From assembly GCA_027475525.1 (NCBI GenBank), contig JAMWFC010000131.1, forward strand, positions 124,001 to 188,000: a stretch of DNA of 64,000 nucleotides, written 5' to 3'. Shown here in pieces: positions 9,034 through 19,149 of the stretch. The translations under genes and the position numbers were made by a program. The stretch is from Macrolepiota albuminosa (Eukaryota > Basidiomycota > Agaricomycetes > Agaricales > Agaricaceae). The stretch's first letter is position 1. Each line of letters begins with the position of its first letter. The notes beneath the pieces are model-generated. The model was given only the letters and a program-made list of their open reading frames with translations, did not search any database and had not been told where the DNA came from.

Positions 9034-12000
9034 TTAATCAGTTGTAGGCAGGCCCAACTCTTGGTCAGTAGGCTCATGGAGCTTTACTGTGCCAAATGAG
9101 ATGTCCTTGGTGATCAACTCTGTAGGTTTTCGTAGTTCTTCCCTTAGCTCTTTTAGCTTAGTAGGTGTAATGTCCACCCACTTCTCTATGCTTTGAGGCA
9201 AAGTTAGCTTTTTGCGAGCCTTGTAAGGTACAACTCGAAAAGCAGCTACTCGTGCTTGCCAAACTGACCCATCTAGTTCTGCTACAATGTAATTACCACC
9301 CTGAGTCTTGGCAATTACTACCATAGGCCCATGGAAACGTGGCAACATCTTAGCACTGAATGAACTTTCAGTAGTCATGTTTTTGACCAGTACCAAGTCC
9401 AATGGTTTAAAATTGAAGTCTTTGATTGAGCTTTTATGCTCTTCTGCAAACTTCAATGCCCATTGGAGCTTAGCCTTCCCAACTCGCTCTCTCATTTCCT
9501 CTACATGTTGATGGTGTTTGGCTAGGGCTCTAGCACGATATCCAATCAACTCCTCAGTAGTCAGAGGTCCTTCTGGTAATTCTACCAGCCAAGTGGCCTC
9601 TGCTAGATCCAAGGGTAGGGTAGGATGTGCACCAGTGACCATGAAGTATGGTGAGCATCCAAACCTCTGCCTAATGGTTATCCTGTCACTCCACATTACA
9701 TGGTAGAAGAACCAGAACCATTTAGTGCGATCCTCACAGGCTTTGAACAAAGCTTGCCTGACATCCCAATGAGGTCTTTCAATTCTACCATTAGCTGGTG
9801 AGTTGTAAGGGGAGATAGTAATACCTCTGATCCCATACTTCTTTTCCAACCAGGCAGTGACCTGCTTGAACTGTCCAGCATTATCTGTGATGATTTCTGC
9901 AATGCAGCCCCAGCGGCAAATCACATCCTCAAACAACCATTGACCAATGGTCTTATGGTTCTCCTTCCTCAGGGGTCTACCTTCCATCCAAGAAGACAAG
10001 GCACATCTGCCATGTACTATGTATTTACAGCCATTGGAGGCTGGTGTCATGTGCATGGTATCGATGTGAATTGTTTGGAAGATGGAGGGAGTATAAGTTA
10101 CAGTTGGTTCTCTGTTGACTACTGTCTTTTGTCTGATTTGACAATTGTGACAAGTCCCAACATACCACTGCACATCTCCTTCAATGCCAGGCCACCAGAA
10201 GCGCTCCTGTATAAGCATTTTGGTGGCATAGGCTCCCCTATGTCCTAAGGCATCATGGGCTGATTTAAGCATGAACATTCGTCTATCAATTTGGACTACT
10301 AGTTTATGTTTCTCCTCATGACAGCGCTTATACAATCTCCCTTTCTTGTCAAAGAAGAATTGCCTAGCAAACTTCTTAAACTTCTCTAGATCCCAGCCTT
10401 GTAGATTCTTGGGTTCTGTACCTGGGTCTTGCAACCAACTCTGAACAGTGGGTAGTAGATTATCCCAGTCCTCACCCTCACTACCTTTCCTGTGTTCTAG
10501 GTAGGTTTGTGTGTCCTCTACTCTGACTTCTTGGTCTTCCACTGGTAACAGAGGCATGGTCATAGCTAATACTGCTACTGGGTTCATGCTTGTTCCTGGG
10601 GTTTGACTCAAGATGCCATCCCTAAGCTCCTGCTCTTGGGACCTGGCTCTACAAAGTTCTTGCTCAAAGTCTGATACTTCAGTAGCTACCATGTTTAGAT
10701 AGCCACCTCTAGTGTCAATTTGATCTACAAACTCTTCAAGCTCCAAAGGTTCCCAATCCTCCCAACCAGGTACATTATTGATCTTGTCTGGATACTCATA
10801 GTTCATAGACTTGGGTTCATCCATTAACTCAGGATCAACTGGTGGGTACTCCTCATCTCCTGGCTGTTTAGGCCGCCTTGACAATCCATCCACACTGAAT
10901 GTTTTGCCTGGTACATGCCTTAAGGTAAAGTGGTAGAGTAGGACACTCTCAATCCATCTCATGATAGTGGCATTGGGTCCTACTCCAGGATTTCCTAGCA
11001 TCCCCTTAAGATACTTGGCATCTGTCTCTATCACTAGTTTCCTACAACCAACTAGCCAATGCCTGTTGGCTAGTAGAGATCTCATGAGACCATATAGCTC
11101 TCTTTTTGGTTGAGAAAATCTAGCTTCTCTCTCATTCAGGGTGATAGATCCTAACTTGGCACAAGTGCGCATTTTAGGATTGTCTGGGTCTTCTTGGAAG
11201 ATTCCAAAACCTACTGCCATCCAGGATGTATCCACTGACAGAACTACTGCACCTCCTGACTCATAGTCAATGGGTTTTAAAGGAGCACTTTCTGCTAGCA
11301 ACTTTTTCATTTGTGCCATTGCAGAGCGCTGTTCTTCTCCCCAAGTAAAAGGTACATTATTCTGAGTAAGTTTATTGATAGGTGCTGCTACCTTGGCATA
11401 ATCCTTGATAAAGGATCTAAAGGTACCACAGGTCCCTAAGAATGACTTTACTTCATGTTTATCCCTGCAGTCACCCCATCCCATCACTATGGCAAATCTC
11501 TTGGTTTCTGGCTTCTGCCCTTCATAAGAGCATCTATGGCCAACAACCACAATCTCATCTGCACATACTACTGACTTCTTTCCAGAGAAAGTCCCCCTTC
11601 ATAAGAGCATCTATGGCCAACAACCACAATCTCATCTGCACATACTACTGACTTCTTTCCAGAGAAAGTCCCCCTGCATATTTGATTCTTTGTAACACCC
11701 TGTTCACATTGAGCAGGTGTTCCCATACAAATCTCCTAATGCCTGGATTCTCTGGTATGACTTCACAGCTACCATCTGGCAACTCATATCTATGAGGTGG
11801 CCCTCTGACTGGTACATCATCAATGTATGGCCAAGTTACATGTGGTATTTCATCTTTCAAAATGAATGTAATATCATCATGGAAGATAGGCACTGAATTT
11901 GTCCATCCCATTGGTAAGGTAACCAACCTCAGAGCACCAAATGGTGTCTGGAATGTAGTATAATCTCTAGAGCGCACATCTAGTACTCTCTCATCATATC

Positions 12001-12934
12001 CCACATACAAATCAAAGATTCCTCCACAAGCCCTGCCTGAGAAGTGACTAGCTAGTTCCTCAGTTGCTGGTGGCAACCCAGAATGTGCTATGGTCACTTT
12101 ATTCAAAGGCTCCAAGCTATGGACTATCCTCAAGCTTTCACCATCCTTCTTTAACACTGTAAACCATTGGGAGCGATATGAGGAGTTAGAGGGTTCATAG
12201 ACCCCTGCCTCAATCTTCTGCTTTATCATTTTGCAGATTCTATCCCTAAGACCTGGTGCAATAGGAATGTTCTTCAACACCCATGGGGTGTGAGGGATTA
12301 CTGGCATGATTACTGGAGGGAAGAATTCCTCCTTCAGCCTTCCTCTTTGAGAATCATCCCATGCAAAAGCCTGGTTTTGCAGCATCATAAGGTGATGTAC
12401 TGCTTTCATCTCCTCTGGCCAAAGAAAACCATCACCATGGGCTTGGTCAATGACTTCTTTGCACTCAGCTGTGTATCTCCCTGTGGGTTTGAACTCTGGT
12501 GGATTGGGATCCAACTGAGGCATGTCTGCCAGTGGGTCTCCAGTAATGCACCTCTCAATTCTAAACTCCTCAGGTGAGGTACCTAGTACAGGCTTAACTT
12601 TTCTAGCCACAGGTTTGTATTTCTTAGAAAATACTTGGGCAGTCTCCCCCACACCTGCTTTTGACTCTAAGTTTTCCTCTTGTACTAGCAGCTCCTCAAG
12701 ACTGTCAGGTATCTGAGCTAAATGCCCATTCAAATATGCTGACAATGTCTTCTGCTCCTTCTCTTCACACTCCTTGCTTGCTGTAAAAGCATGCAAGTAC
12801 ACATCTCTCAACTCTTCCTGACTGAATTTACTATGTTCCATAGAATATCCAGTCACCACAATCTCCCCTTCCTGAGTCTCAGCAAGACTTATTGCAATCT
12901 CTCCCTGGTCTGTAACCAGTTCCTCGAGACTCAA
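9034..12934 (-). CDS. Element 1 pol: reverse transcriptase, RNase H, integrase (frame broken)
   Basis: Domains in order: RT with IVHSLEPLNKVTI, LVTLPMGWTNSVPIFHDDI and the catalytic box YIDD; connection domain (VKSFLGTCGTFRSFI); RNase H (VLSVDTSWMAVGFGIF); integrase with zinc finger H..H..C..C (HDALGHRG to CHNCQ), core with IITDNAG and a C-terminal LPRFHGPMVVIAK module. It probably has no start of its own: the frame opens in the -1 register of the protease ORF at TTTTGAG (about 12930). It is split at 11521-11674 by a 77-base tandem duplication, and the G run beside it has five Gs where six would restore the TFSGKK reading, so one extra base change is present. Strongly CpG-poor. Confidence 0.9.
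11521..11674. repeat. Exact 77-base tandem duplication (11521-11597 / 11598-11674)
   Basis: Breaks element 1 pol just after the RT active site. Unlike the others, removing one copy alone does not restore the frame because the adjoining G run is one base short. Confidence 0.9.
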
Positions 12935-13956
12935 AATTTTGCTTCACTCTCCCTAGCAGCCCCTGCCTTTGGCATTTTGCCTCTTTCAATAGTAGGCAGG
13001 GCAGTTCGACGACCTGTATTAGGGTCTCGAATGGTGATGATGGCGCTGCCATCCTGCAAGTTTTGAATGTTGCTCTCTGTCAAGGTGTCAAATGGACGAC
13101 CCAATAAGACAGTATAAGCAGGACTTTCAAAAATGTGCACTTGTAGATAGATAGTAAACCCTTCAGCAAAAGTGAATGGCACATTACGTGCTAAACCAAC
13201 AGATTCATTCACTTGCTGATTGGCACTCTCCATCCTCAGCCTAATGTCTGGATCCCAAGTCAATCCTAGATTGAGAGCCTCTCTTAAAGCCATGCAGACT
13301 ATTTGAGATCCACTATCTAGAATTGCCTCTGCTCTTCCCTTTTGATTGACAACTGGGTTGAGAGATCTCAGAACCTGCAACTCCCTGGCTACATATACCA
13401 CTACTGGCTTTTCTCCTGTTGGGATATTTTCCAAGTAAGTGGCAACACAATCCTGGTGCACTACTGCACCAGTAGGCAAGCCAGATTGTGTTCCATCTGC
13501 AATGAAGTAGGTGGCCATAGGTAGATCATTAACATCTACCTTGTTAGGCTCTTTCTCCACTGCTGTCAGGTGTTGAGTAGCTGTCCTAGGAATATTGGGT
13601 TCCTTAGGCCTGGGAGGCTTTGGTACTAACTTTTGTACCATGACCTCCCTCAAACCAGGTGCCACATCCAGAAGTTCTCTGGTGGTTAGTGGCACTGGTA
13701 CCTCCCACAGCTTCTCAACCATCTTCTCCAACTCCTTCCTAGTTCCCTGAATGGAACTCCTACCAGTGTCCTGCACTGGTACCTCCTGCCTCTCATTCAA
13801 AGCTGGCACCTTTTCAAAAGGTAAGTCCAACTTGGGTGCCACTTTGGGTGGAATCCTCAAAGTTAGCTTTTCTTTCCAGGAATTTTGTGGCTGCCTCTCT
13901 GGAAATGTGGGTATCCCTGGTGGAGCTTCCCTCACTTCCTTCCTTGAGCTCCTCAA
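12931..13956 (-). CDS. Element 1 protease ORF (gag-pro frameshift product)
   Basis: About 340 residues with a retropepsin-type active site ILDSGSQIVCMAL (Asp-Ser-Gly) and a downstream YTVLLGRPFD block. It overlaps the gag stop: the gag frame ends GAT TTT TGA and this frame continues -1 from TTG AGG, so expression by -1 slippage on TTT before a stop is likely. The same TTT TGA G arrangement ends this ORF at its overlap with pol. The N-terminal half is proline-rich. Confidence 0.8.
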   Translation of the reverse strand: MRSSRKEVREAPPGIPTFPERQPQNSWKEKLTLRIPPKVAPKLDLPFEKVPALNERQEVPVQDTGRSSIQGTRKELEKMVEKLWEVPVPLTTRELLDVAPGLREVMVQKLVPKPPRPKEPNIPRTATQHLTAVEKEPNKVDVNDLPMATYFIADGTQSGLPTGAVVHQDCVATYLENIPTGEKPVVVYVARELQVLRSLNPVVNQKGRAEAILDSGSQIVCMALREALNLGLTWDPDIRLRMESANQQVNESVGLARNVPFTFAEGFTIYLQVHIFESPAYTVLLGRPFDTLTESNIQNLQDGSAIITIRDPNTGRRTALPTIERGKMPKAGAARESEAKF

Positions 13957-15245
13957 AAATCCTTGGACCCTCCTTGTTGTCCTTCACCAGGACTAGGAGC
14001 ATGCCTGGTGTTGACTAAGACTGACATGACTTCTGTCAGTCTTTGAAAGCCTTTTTCCAGTTCCCCTAGCCTGTCTGCCTCTCCATGCTGGATGCGCTCC
14101 AACATGTCATCCCTAGTATCTCTTACAGCATTGGTGTAAGTAGAGTAGGTTGGGATGTCTTGAGCTTCCTCAGCCCAGCCAAAGTACAACCCCACTTGAG
14201 AGTCATGTAACTTCATTACTCTATCATGTGGTGATATGCTGGATGGCTCTCTGGGTAGAGGAGCTCTGTTGGGCATCCTGGTCCTTCCATCCACTAGTAT
14301 CACCCATCCCTTTTGAACATCTGATTTCACCTGCTCACACTCAGCTATACGATGACCAGTTCCCCAACAGTAGAAGCAATATGTGCTTCCACCAGGGGTT
14401 GGCATCATGGCCTGAGCAGGCCTCTCTGTTTGCCCTCCATGGTGGCTTTTGGTAGTTAGGAAGGCATTCCTTATGTCCAGTTGGCTATTTTGCAGAGCCT
14501 GCATAGCACTTTGGATGCTGCCAACCTGCTTCCCAATGGCAACCATAGAGTCTTGCAGATGAGCCATCCTCTCTTCTGCTTCTTCATTTTTCACTACTAC
14601 TCCACCCACCTCCCTGTTGGTGGTCTCTCCCCTAGTCTTCCTGACAGTTGTCCCATCTACCAGGGCTGTCACCACTGCAATCACTTCAGACAAGTCATAC
14701 TTGTTGTCTTTGTGACGATTACGAGCAGGATCCCGGTAATGGCCATGTTTGTGGATGAGTCTCTCCTCCACTAACTCTGCCAGGGTAGGTGTAAAACACC
14801 CCATAAACTTATCCACCAATACCCCATTCCCTACAACACTGTCCAGCTTTTTGGCTTCAGCCCTGAATTTTCTGATTAAGGAGTGCAGCTCAGGGGCATC
14901 CCCTCTGCTTAGCCTGGCATGCTCCCTACAGATCCTATCCAGGTTTGCCATGCTTCCTGCCTCATCCATAGCTTCAGGGTATGATTCCTTAACCTCCTTT
15001 ATAAAGGTGGCCCAAGGATATCTATCCTCAAAACTATCAAACCCTCTCCATTCCTGCTCAGTCTCTGCATCCACATATTCTAATAACCTCTTCTTCTTTT
15101 CTCCATCCTCCACAATGCCTGCATGATTGAATAGAGACTGCATCCTCTGCAGAAACCTGTGAACCTCAGCAGGCTCACTGCTTCTGAACTTAGGTGCATC
15201 TCTACTTTCAGGCAATGGCATTTTATAGCGCATGGGTTGCTCCAT
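13953..15245 (-). CDS. Element 1 Gag
   Basis: The ATG at 15243-15245 begins MEQPMRYKMPLPE, aligning with the MEQQVQRMPP start of element 2 gag; this gives 430 residues. The frame is open further upstream (to about 15550) without another ATG. It has a capsid-like helical region (EVHRFLQRMQSLF) and one zinc knuckle CFYCWGTGHRIAEC (CX2CX4HX4C). Packages element RNA and forms virus-like particles in Ty3-type elements (family knowledge). Confidence 0.85.
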   Translation of the reverse strand: MEQPMRYKMPLPESRDAPKFRSSEPAEVHRFLQRMQSLFNHAGIVEDGEKKKRLLEYVDAETEQEWRGFDSFEDRYPWATFIKEVKESYPEAMDEAGSMANLDRICREHARLSRGDAPELHSLIRKFRAEAKKLDSVVGNGVLVDKFMGCFTPTLAELVEERLIHKHGHYRDPARNRHKDNKYDLSEVIAVVTALVDGTTVRKTRGETTNREVGGVVVKNEEAEERMAHLQDSMVAIGKQVGSIQSAMQALQNSQLDIRNAFLTTKSHHGGQTERPAQAMMPTPGGSTYCFYCWGTGHRIAECEQVKSDVQKGWVILVDGRTRMPNRAPLPREPSSISPHDRVMKLHDSQVGLYFGWAEEAQDIPTYSTYTNAVRDTRDDMLERIQHGEADRLGELEKGFQRLTEVMSVLVNTRHAPSPGEGQQGGSKDF

Positions 15246-15549
15246 AATGCTGGTCAACTTAGTTGGCTCAGGCAATGAAGACTTAGGTGTTTGTGGTGTA
15301 GGCGTGTACTTCTCAGTCCGAAGTTTTCGTTTACGAAGTACAGCGTCTGGATCCGGGAGACTAGCAACTGTGCCCTTGGAGGATGCACGAGTTTCTCTTC
15401 TCCTGGGAGAAATAATGGTTTTTGCCCTTGGTGTAGTAACCTTAGGCGTGCCGGGCCAAGAACCTGGCGGTGCGAAACTAATGTTTCTTTTTGGGTTTTT
15501 GGACTCCAAATGGAAGTCCGACAAAGTGTTTGTTTGTGTAACAAAAGCC
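15246..15549 (-). other. Element 1 leader, open reading frame continuing upstream of gag ATG
   Basis: In frame with gag and without stops; would encode a Pro/Arg/Lys-rich stretch (PKVTTPRAKTIISPRR). Whether it is translated from a non-ATG codon is unknown. Confidence 0.4.
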
Positions 15550-15567
15550 CCCTCGCGGTGGGCTCCA
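15550..15567 (-). promoter_or_regulatory. Primer-binding site, element 1
   Basis: The plus strand shows CCCTCGCGGTGGGCTCCA, which has the form of a tRNA 3' end (ending CCA); its complement TGGAGCCC lies 2 bases after the LTR end. The same 18 bases occur at 35450-35467 in element 2. The tRNA identity is not assigned. Confidence 0.75.
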
Positions 15568-15569
15568 GA

Positions 15570-16522
15570 TGATGCGAATTGATAAGTTTACTTTTATTGT
15601 AAAAGTAGCCTGAGTGAAATCAAGCTGAGCTTTTAATCTCTAATTTCAACTTTTCTATTCACAAAGTTCCGGGGCTTAGTTACGCGCACTCGCACTTTGT
15701 AAAAGTAGAACTTTAATTTTTATTGATTTTAATTTGAATGTAAAATAGTATTCACACTCGAAATTTGGGAACAAATAGTATTAATACTAGTAACCCGAAG
15801 TCAATCTAATCACTTTGGCCTAAGATGTCCACTCCCTGGGGACTCCGAGCCGTGGCAAGTCGATTGCTTGCCCAACTCCCCCAATTTCGTCCCCCTTTTA
15901 TATCCTTCCCTTCGATGCACGGACCACTACGTGTAGCGCGTGTTTTCGTGTTGTCGTAGTACGTTGCCGTGCCCAGGCAGTCGGTTAGCGTATTGCCGAG
16001 CCCGGATTCGTGGCTAATGTTTTGCCCGTTCTCTGGTGCGCGTGGTCACACTATTTCCATGGCTAATCCTTCTCCCACTGCCTTGCCTTATCTTCCCGTC
16101 CCTCTGTCTCCCTTTTTCCCTTCTCCCAGGCTTGCTTTGTCGTTGTTCCGTGGTCACGGTGGTTGGCGTTGTGGAGAGGAGATACGATGGGAGGGTACAA
16201 GGTATTTCGGGACGGAGTGACGGGATGGCGTGGTGGCAGTGCTGATTTCGGAGATGATGCCGAGATCTTGGCTCTTCCGAGCACTGCCACTTCCTCGGTT
16301 ATCCCCGACTTCATCAATCGTTGATCGCTGCCTTGTCACCGCGCGTTTACTGCTGTGCTAGCTGGGTTTGGCCAGTTTTCATAAGTTTTGGGTTTGGGTT
16401 TTTGTGAGTCTGCCCATGTCTACAGTTTTCGACTTAACGCTTACAGTTTTCAGCGCTTTTCAGGGTATATTGGGACTATATTTCGACTCTTATTGTCTGC
16501 CTCGTATGAGGCAGACGTATCA
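15570..16522 (-). repeat. Element 1 5' LTR, 953 bases
   Basis: Bounded by TGATGCG (left) and GTATCA (right), beside the PBS on the left. It carries the transcription start of the minus-strand gag-pol; no confident TATA box is picked. The last 220 bases equal the left LTR. Confidence 0.85.
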
Positions 16523-18079
16523 CTGGTTCCAACAGTCTTCATGGCCCCCAATATCAGCTTCGACATCGGTGAGCTCGAATGACAACTCGTACCGACCGCT
16601 CTCGTTTGAGTGCGCCTTCACTACCTGCGCCTGGATACCACGCGGCGGCCGCCGGTATTACAAACACAAACTTGGGCATGAGCTCCTACACGCAGTACGC
16701 GCAGTCCTTCCCGAGCCCGAGCCCTAGCCCTGTGTCGTCCTTACACCATCCTCGTGCACACGGGCATATGCACGCGCTGCACGTACACGCACACGCAGCC
16801 CCGTTCGAGATAACGCCGTTCTCCTTCGCCTCTGCCTTGGCAAGCTTGCCCGCCGCGACCATGTCCCCTGGTGCGCATGTCGGTGATTTTTCCATTGTGA
16901 TTTCGGGCGGGGGTGCAGGTGGGGAGCCAACGGGGTCGCTGATTTGGTGCCGAGGGAAGGGAAGATGTGGAGCGTGTAGATTCGAATTTGAAGATGAGAG
17001 TGCTGGTGTTTGGGATAGGGATGACAGGAGTGAGAGGGATGGGCGGGCAGAGCATGAGAACGGGGAAGGGGAAGGGGGTGTTAGATGGTTTACCAGAGAT
17101 CGACAGGAAAGACTCTGATCCATGCAGCGTGGGGAACTATAACAGCGGTGTGTATGCTAAGACGGAGAAGCACGTTAATTGGGGCGGGTGGGGAGAAGCG
17201 CACACCGATACTGAGGATCCATCGCAGGAGTAAAAGCGTAAGCAAAAAAATAAGTGCACGACCCAGTCTTCGTCGACATTGAAGCACGACGATGCAAGTG
17301 CCGTGGCAGAATCAGGTGCCTCTTGCACCCAAGAATGGGCCGAGTGAGGAAAGCGACGGTGGGGCCGCGGTAGTTTTGGAAAGGGTGCCTCAGTCTATTG
17401 TGAGATGTGCTGAACTCGTTATTAGACTTGACTAATTTACTTACCCAATGCTAGGAACTTATTACCTGTAACAAACACCATGGAAGAAAGAGTTTTGAAG
17501 ATGGATCCATCACCGACTAGGATGATTAGTTTGATTAATATTACATTGAGCTCATTTGGAGTGCACATTTAAGTAGTTGCATTAAAATTGATGAAACATC
17601 AAATCATGATCATATACGCATTTATCGTGTGCGCGCATGTAGTTTGAGCCCAACGAACTGGATGAAAAGAGTTATTAAAATTATATTGAAATCAAACTTC
17701 ACAAATTCATATCATTAGAAACAAAGATGGTGAAAAATCTGGGTGAGTTCTAGGTACATCTGCGATGAGCGAGTGGTGGCTTACAGCCTCAGTGCGTGTC
17801 GTGGGAGAACACAAGTAACTGAGGCTATATACAGATATTGACGAGGGATCTGTGCACGACTGACCCTGCCTTAAGTCAAATGAGCATAGTGACACAGGTA
17901 ACTGAGTGTGCGGAAACCCCTTCGAGTAGCCCAATAAACCAACAGACCAACGGACCGATTAACGCAGCAGTTCTAGCTCACTATACTAGGAGACACATAC
18001 ATTTCAACGTGGTAGGACCCGAATTTCCAATGAACTACCGAGTACTCTTGTTGGTATCCTTGATATAATCTAACTGCTC
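16523..18079 (+). other. Host-like GC-rich segment and intergenic sequence; unrecognised ORF 16579-17118
   Basis: An ORF of 179 codons (MTTRTDRSRLSAPS...) is Ser/Pro/His/Ala-rich with low complexity and no domain I recognise. It may be an exon remnant of a host gene cut by element 1. From about 17300 to 18079 I see no supported gene. Confidence 0.3.
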
Positions 18080-18860
18080 TCAGAAACTACTGATTGATGT
18101 GGTGAACCCCCTCGCTGTCTTAAAGGACGCAAGTTCCTTTCCCATATACATAACCAACACATTGCGCGACACAATGTTGTCATCTGCCCTGAAAGACGCA
18201 ATGACCGGCTTCCCATTGCTCCATTGCAGATCGAGAGTCAGGCCACCACGAAGGCGCGCACCTTTGATCGATCCTGAAGGTCACTGTTTGGGGAGTGCAG
18301 GAAGGAGCGTCACTTTCAGAGGAGTGGAGTAGCCGGTGACATCGGGAACCTGGATTAGCGCGTTCTGGCGAAAAATTAATGAGATGGATATTAATGACTG
18401 TAGTATAGGTAGTAGAAATGTACAAGAAGTGCCGCAGGATATGCCAAGTTCGCGTCAATTACGAAGATAGGGTCAGGATCAGACGGATTGTAGAGACTGA
18501 AGAGACTAGGACCAAAGTTGCGGTTAATCGCGTACTATGCCATAACTATCAGCACTGAAAGACGGCCGAAGTGGTATAACCTCACCGATAATTCATGGTA
18601 GAACTCAGTAGCATTTCCCAGCTGGGCCTACGCAGCTGCCCTCCATGCTTTCTCCCAACCGGAATCAGCATCAGGCCCCATGCCATTTCCACGATGTATT
18701 ATTAAACTGACAGTCGCGGCATCAATGACTTGCTGCTTTGAAAAATTGCCCTGTATAGAAGAATCGTAGCCAGTGACAGCGTATCCTGGATAGAGGCCGA
18801 TCAAATGTGAAAGTTGACGATGAGTGTCCGTCGGGGAGTCACGGTCGACCTTCCATTCTA
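18080..18860 (-). pseudogene. Decayed C-terminal part of a GH95-like alpha-L-fucosidase
   Basis: Minus-strand translation gives EWKVDRDSPTDTHRQLSHL, IGLYPGY, DADSGWEKAWRAAA and, further on, DANLAYPAALL, VTLLPALP, GARLRGGLTLDLQW and an FKTARGFTTSISSF end. These match the GH95 hallmarks (D..HRH.SHL.GLYPG; GWS.AW; DANLG.PAA; LLPALP..W..G...GLRARGGF). At least two in-frame stops (after WRAAA and after LLPALPKQ) and a frame change mark it as broken. The N-terminal two thirds are missing; decayed LINE sequence lies upstream. The enzyme family removes alpha-L-fucose (or galactose) from polysaccharides. Confidence 0.75.
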
Positions 18861-19079
18861 AACAGTAGAAAAAGAATGCTGAGCGGGGCCAGGCAAAATG
18901 TTGTGGGTTCTTTTTCTATCCTAATCAAGCTATTTTGACTGACAGCAGATGCTCCTCTGTCAATTAGAGTTTTGGAAGCTTGCAGATGGAAGAACCTTTT
19001 CTACTGCTCAGAAGCTAGTTTCAAAATATCTTGATGTTATCTCAACAGACAATATTAGACAATACTTCTGGCATTGTTA
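18861..19079. other. Junction between GH95 remnant and LINE
   Basis: No feature beyond a possible GH95 intron end near 18863 (rc CTGTTTAG). The 5' edge of the LINE is not resolved here. Confidence 0.3.
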
Positions 19080-19149
19080 GAGGCATATGAGTTAGCATTC
19101 CTTGCAGAACAAAAAGAACATACGATGGAAAGAGGCATCAAGCATGGAG

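Larger units (their letters stand above)
6576..16522 (-). mobile_element. Ty3/gypsy LTR retrotransposon, element 1 (left LTR incomplete)
   Basis: LTRs lie at 6576-6795 (partial) and 15570-16522. Gag, protease and pol read right to left, so the 5' LTR is on the right. The pol order protease-RT-RNase H-integrase is that of Ty3/gypsy. The 220 comparable LTR bases look identical by eye, suggesting recent insertion. An additional spliced gene on the opposite strand (7005-8290) lies between pol and the 3' LTR. TSD cannot be checked because the left edge is in the N gap. Confidence 0.9.
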
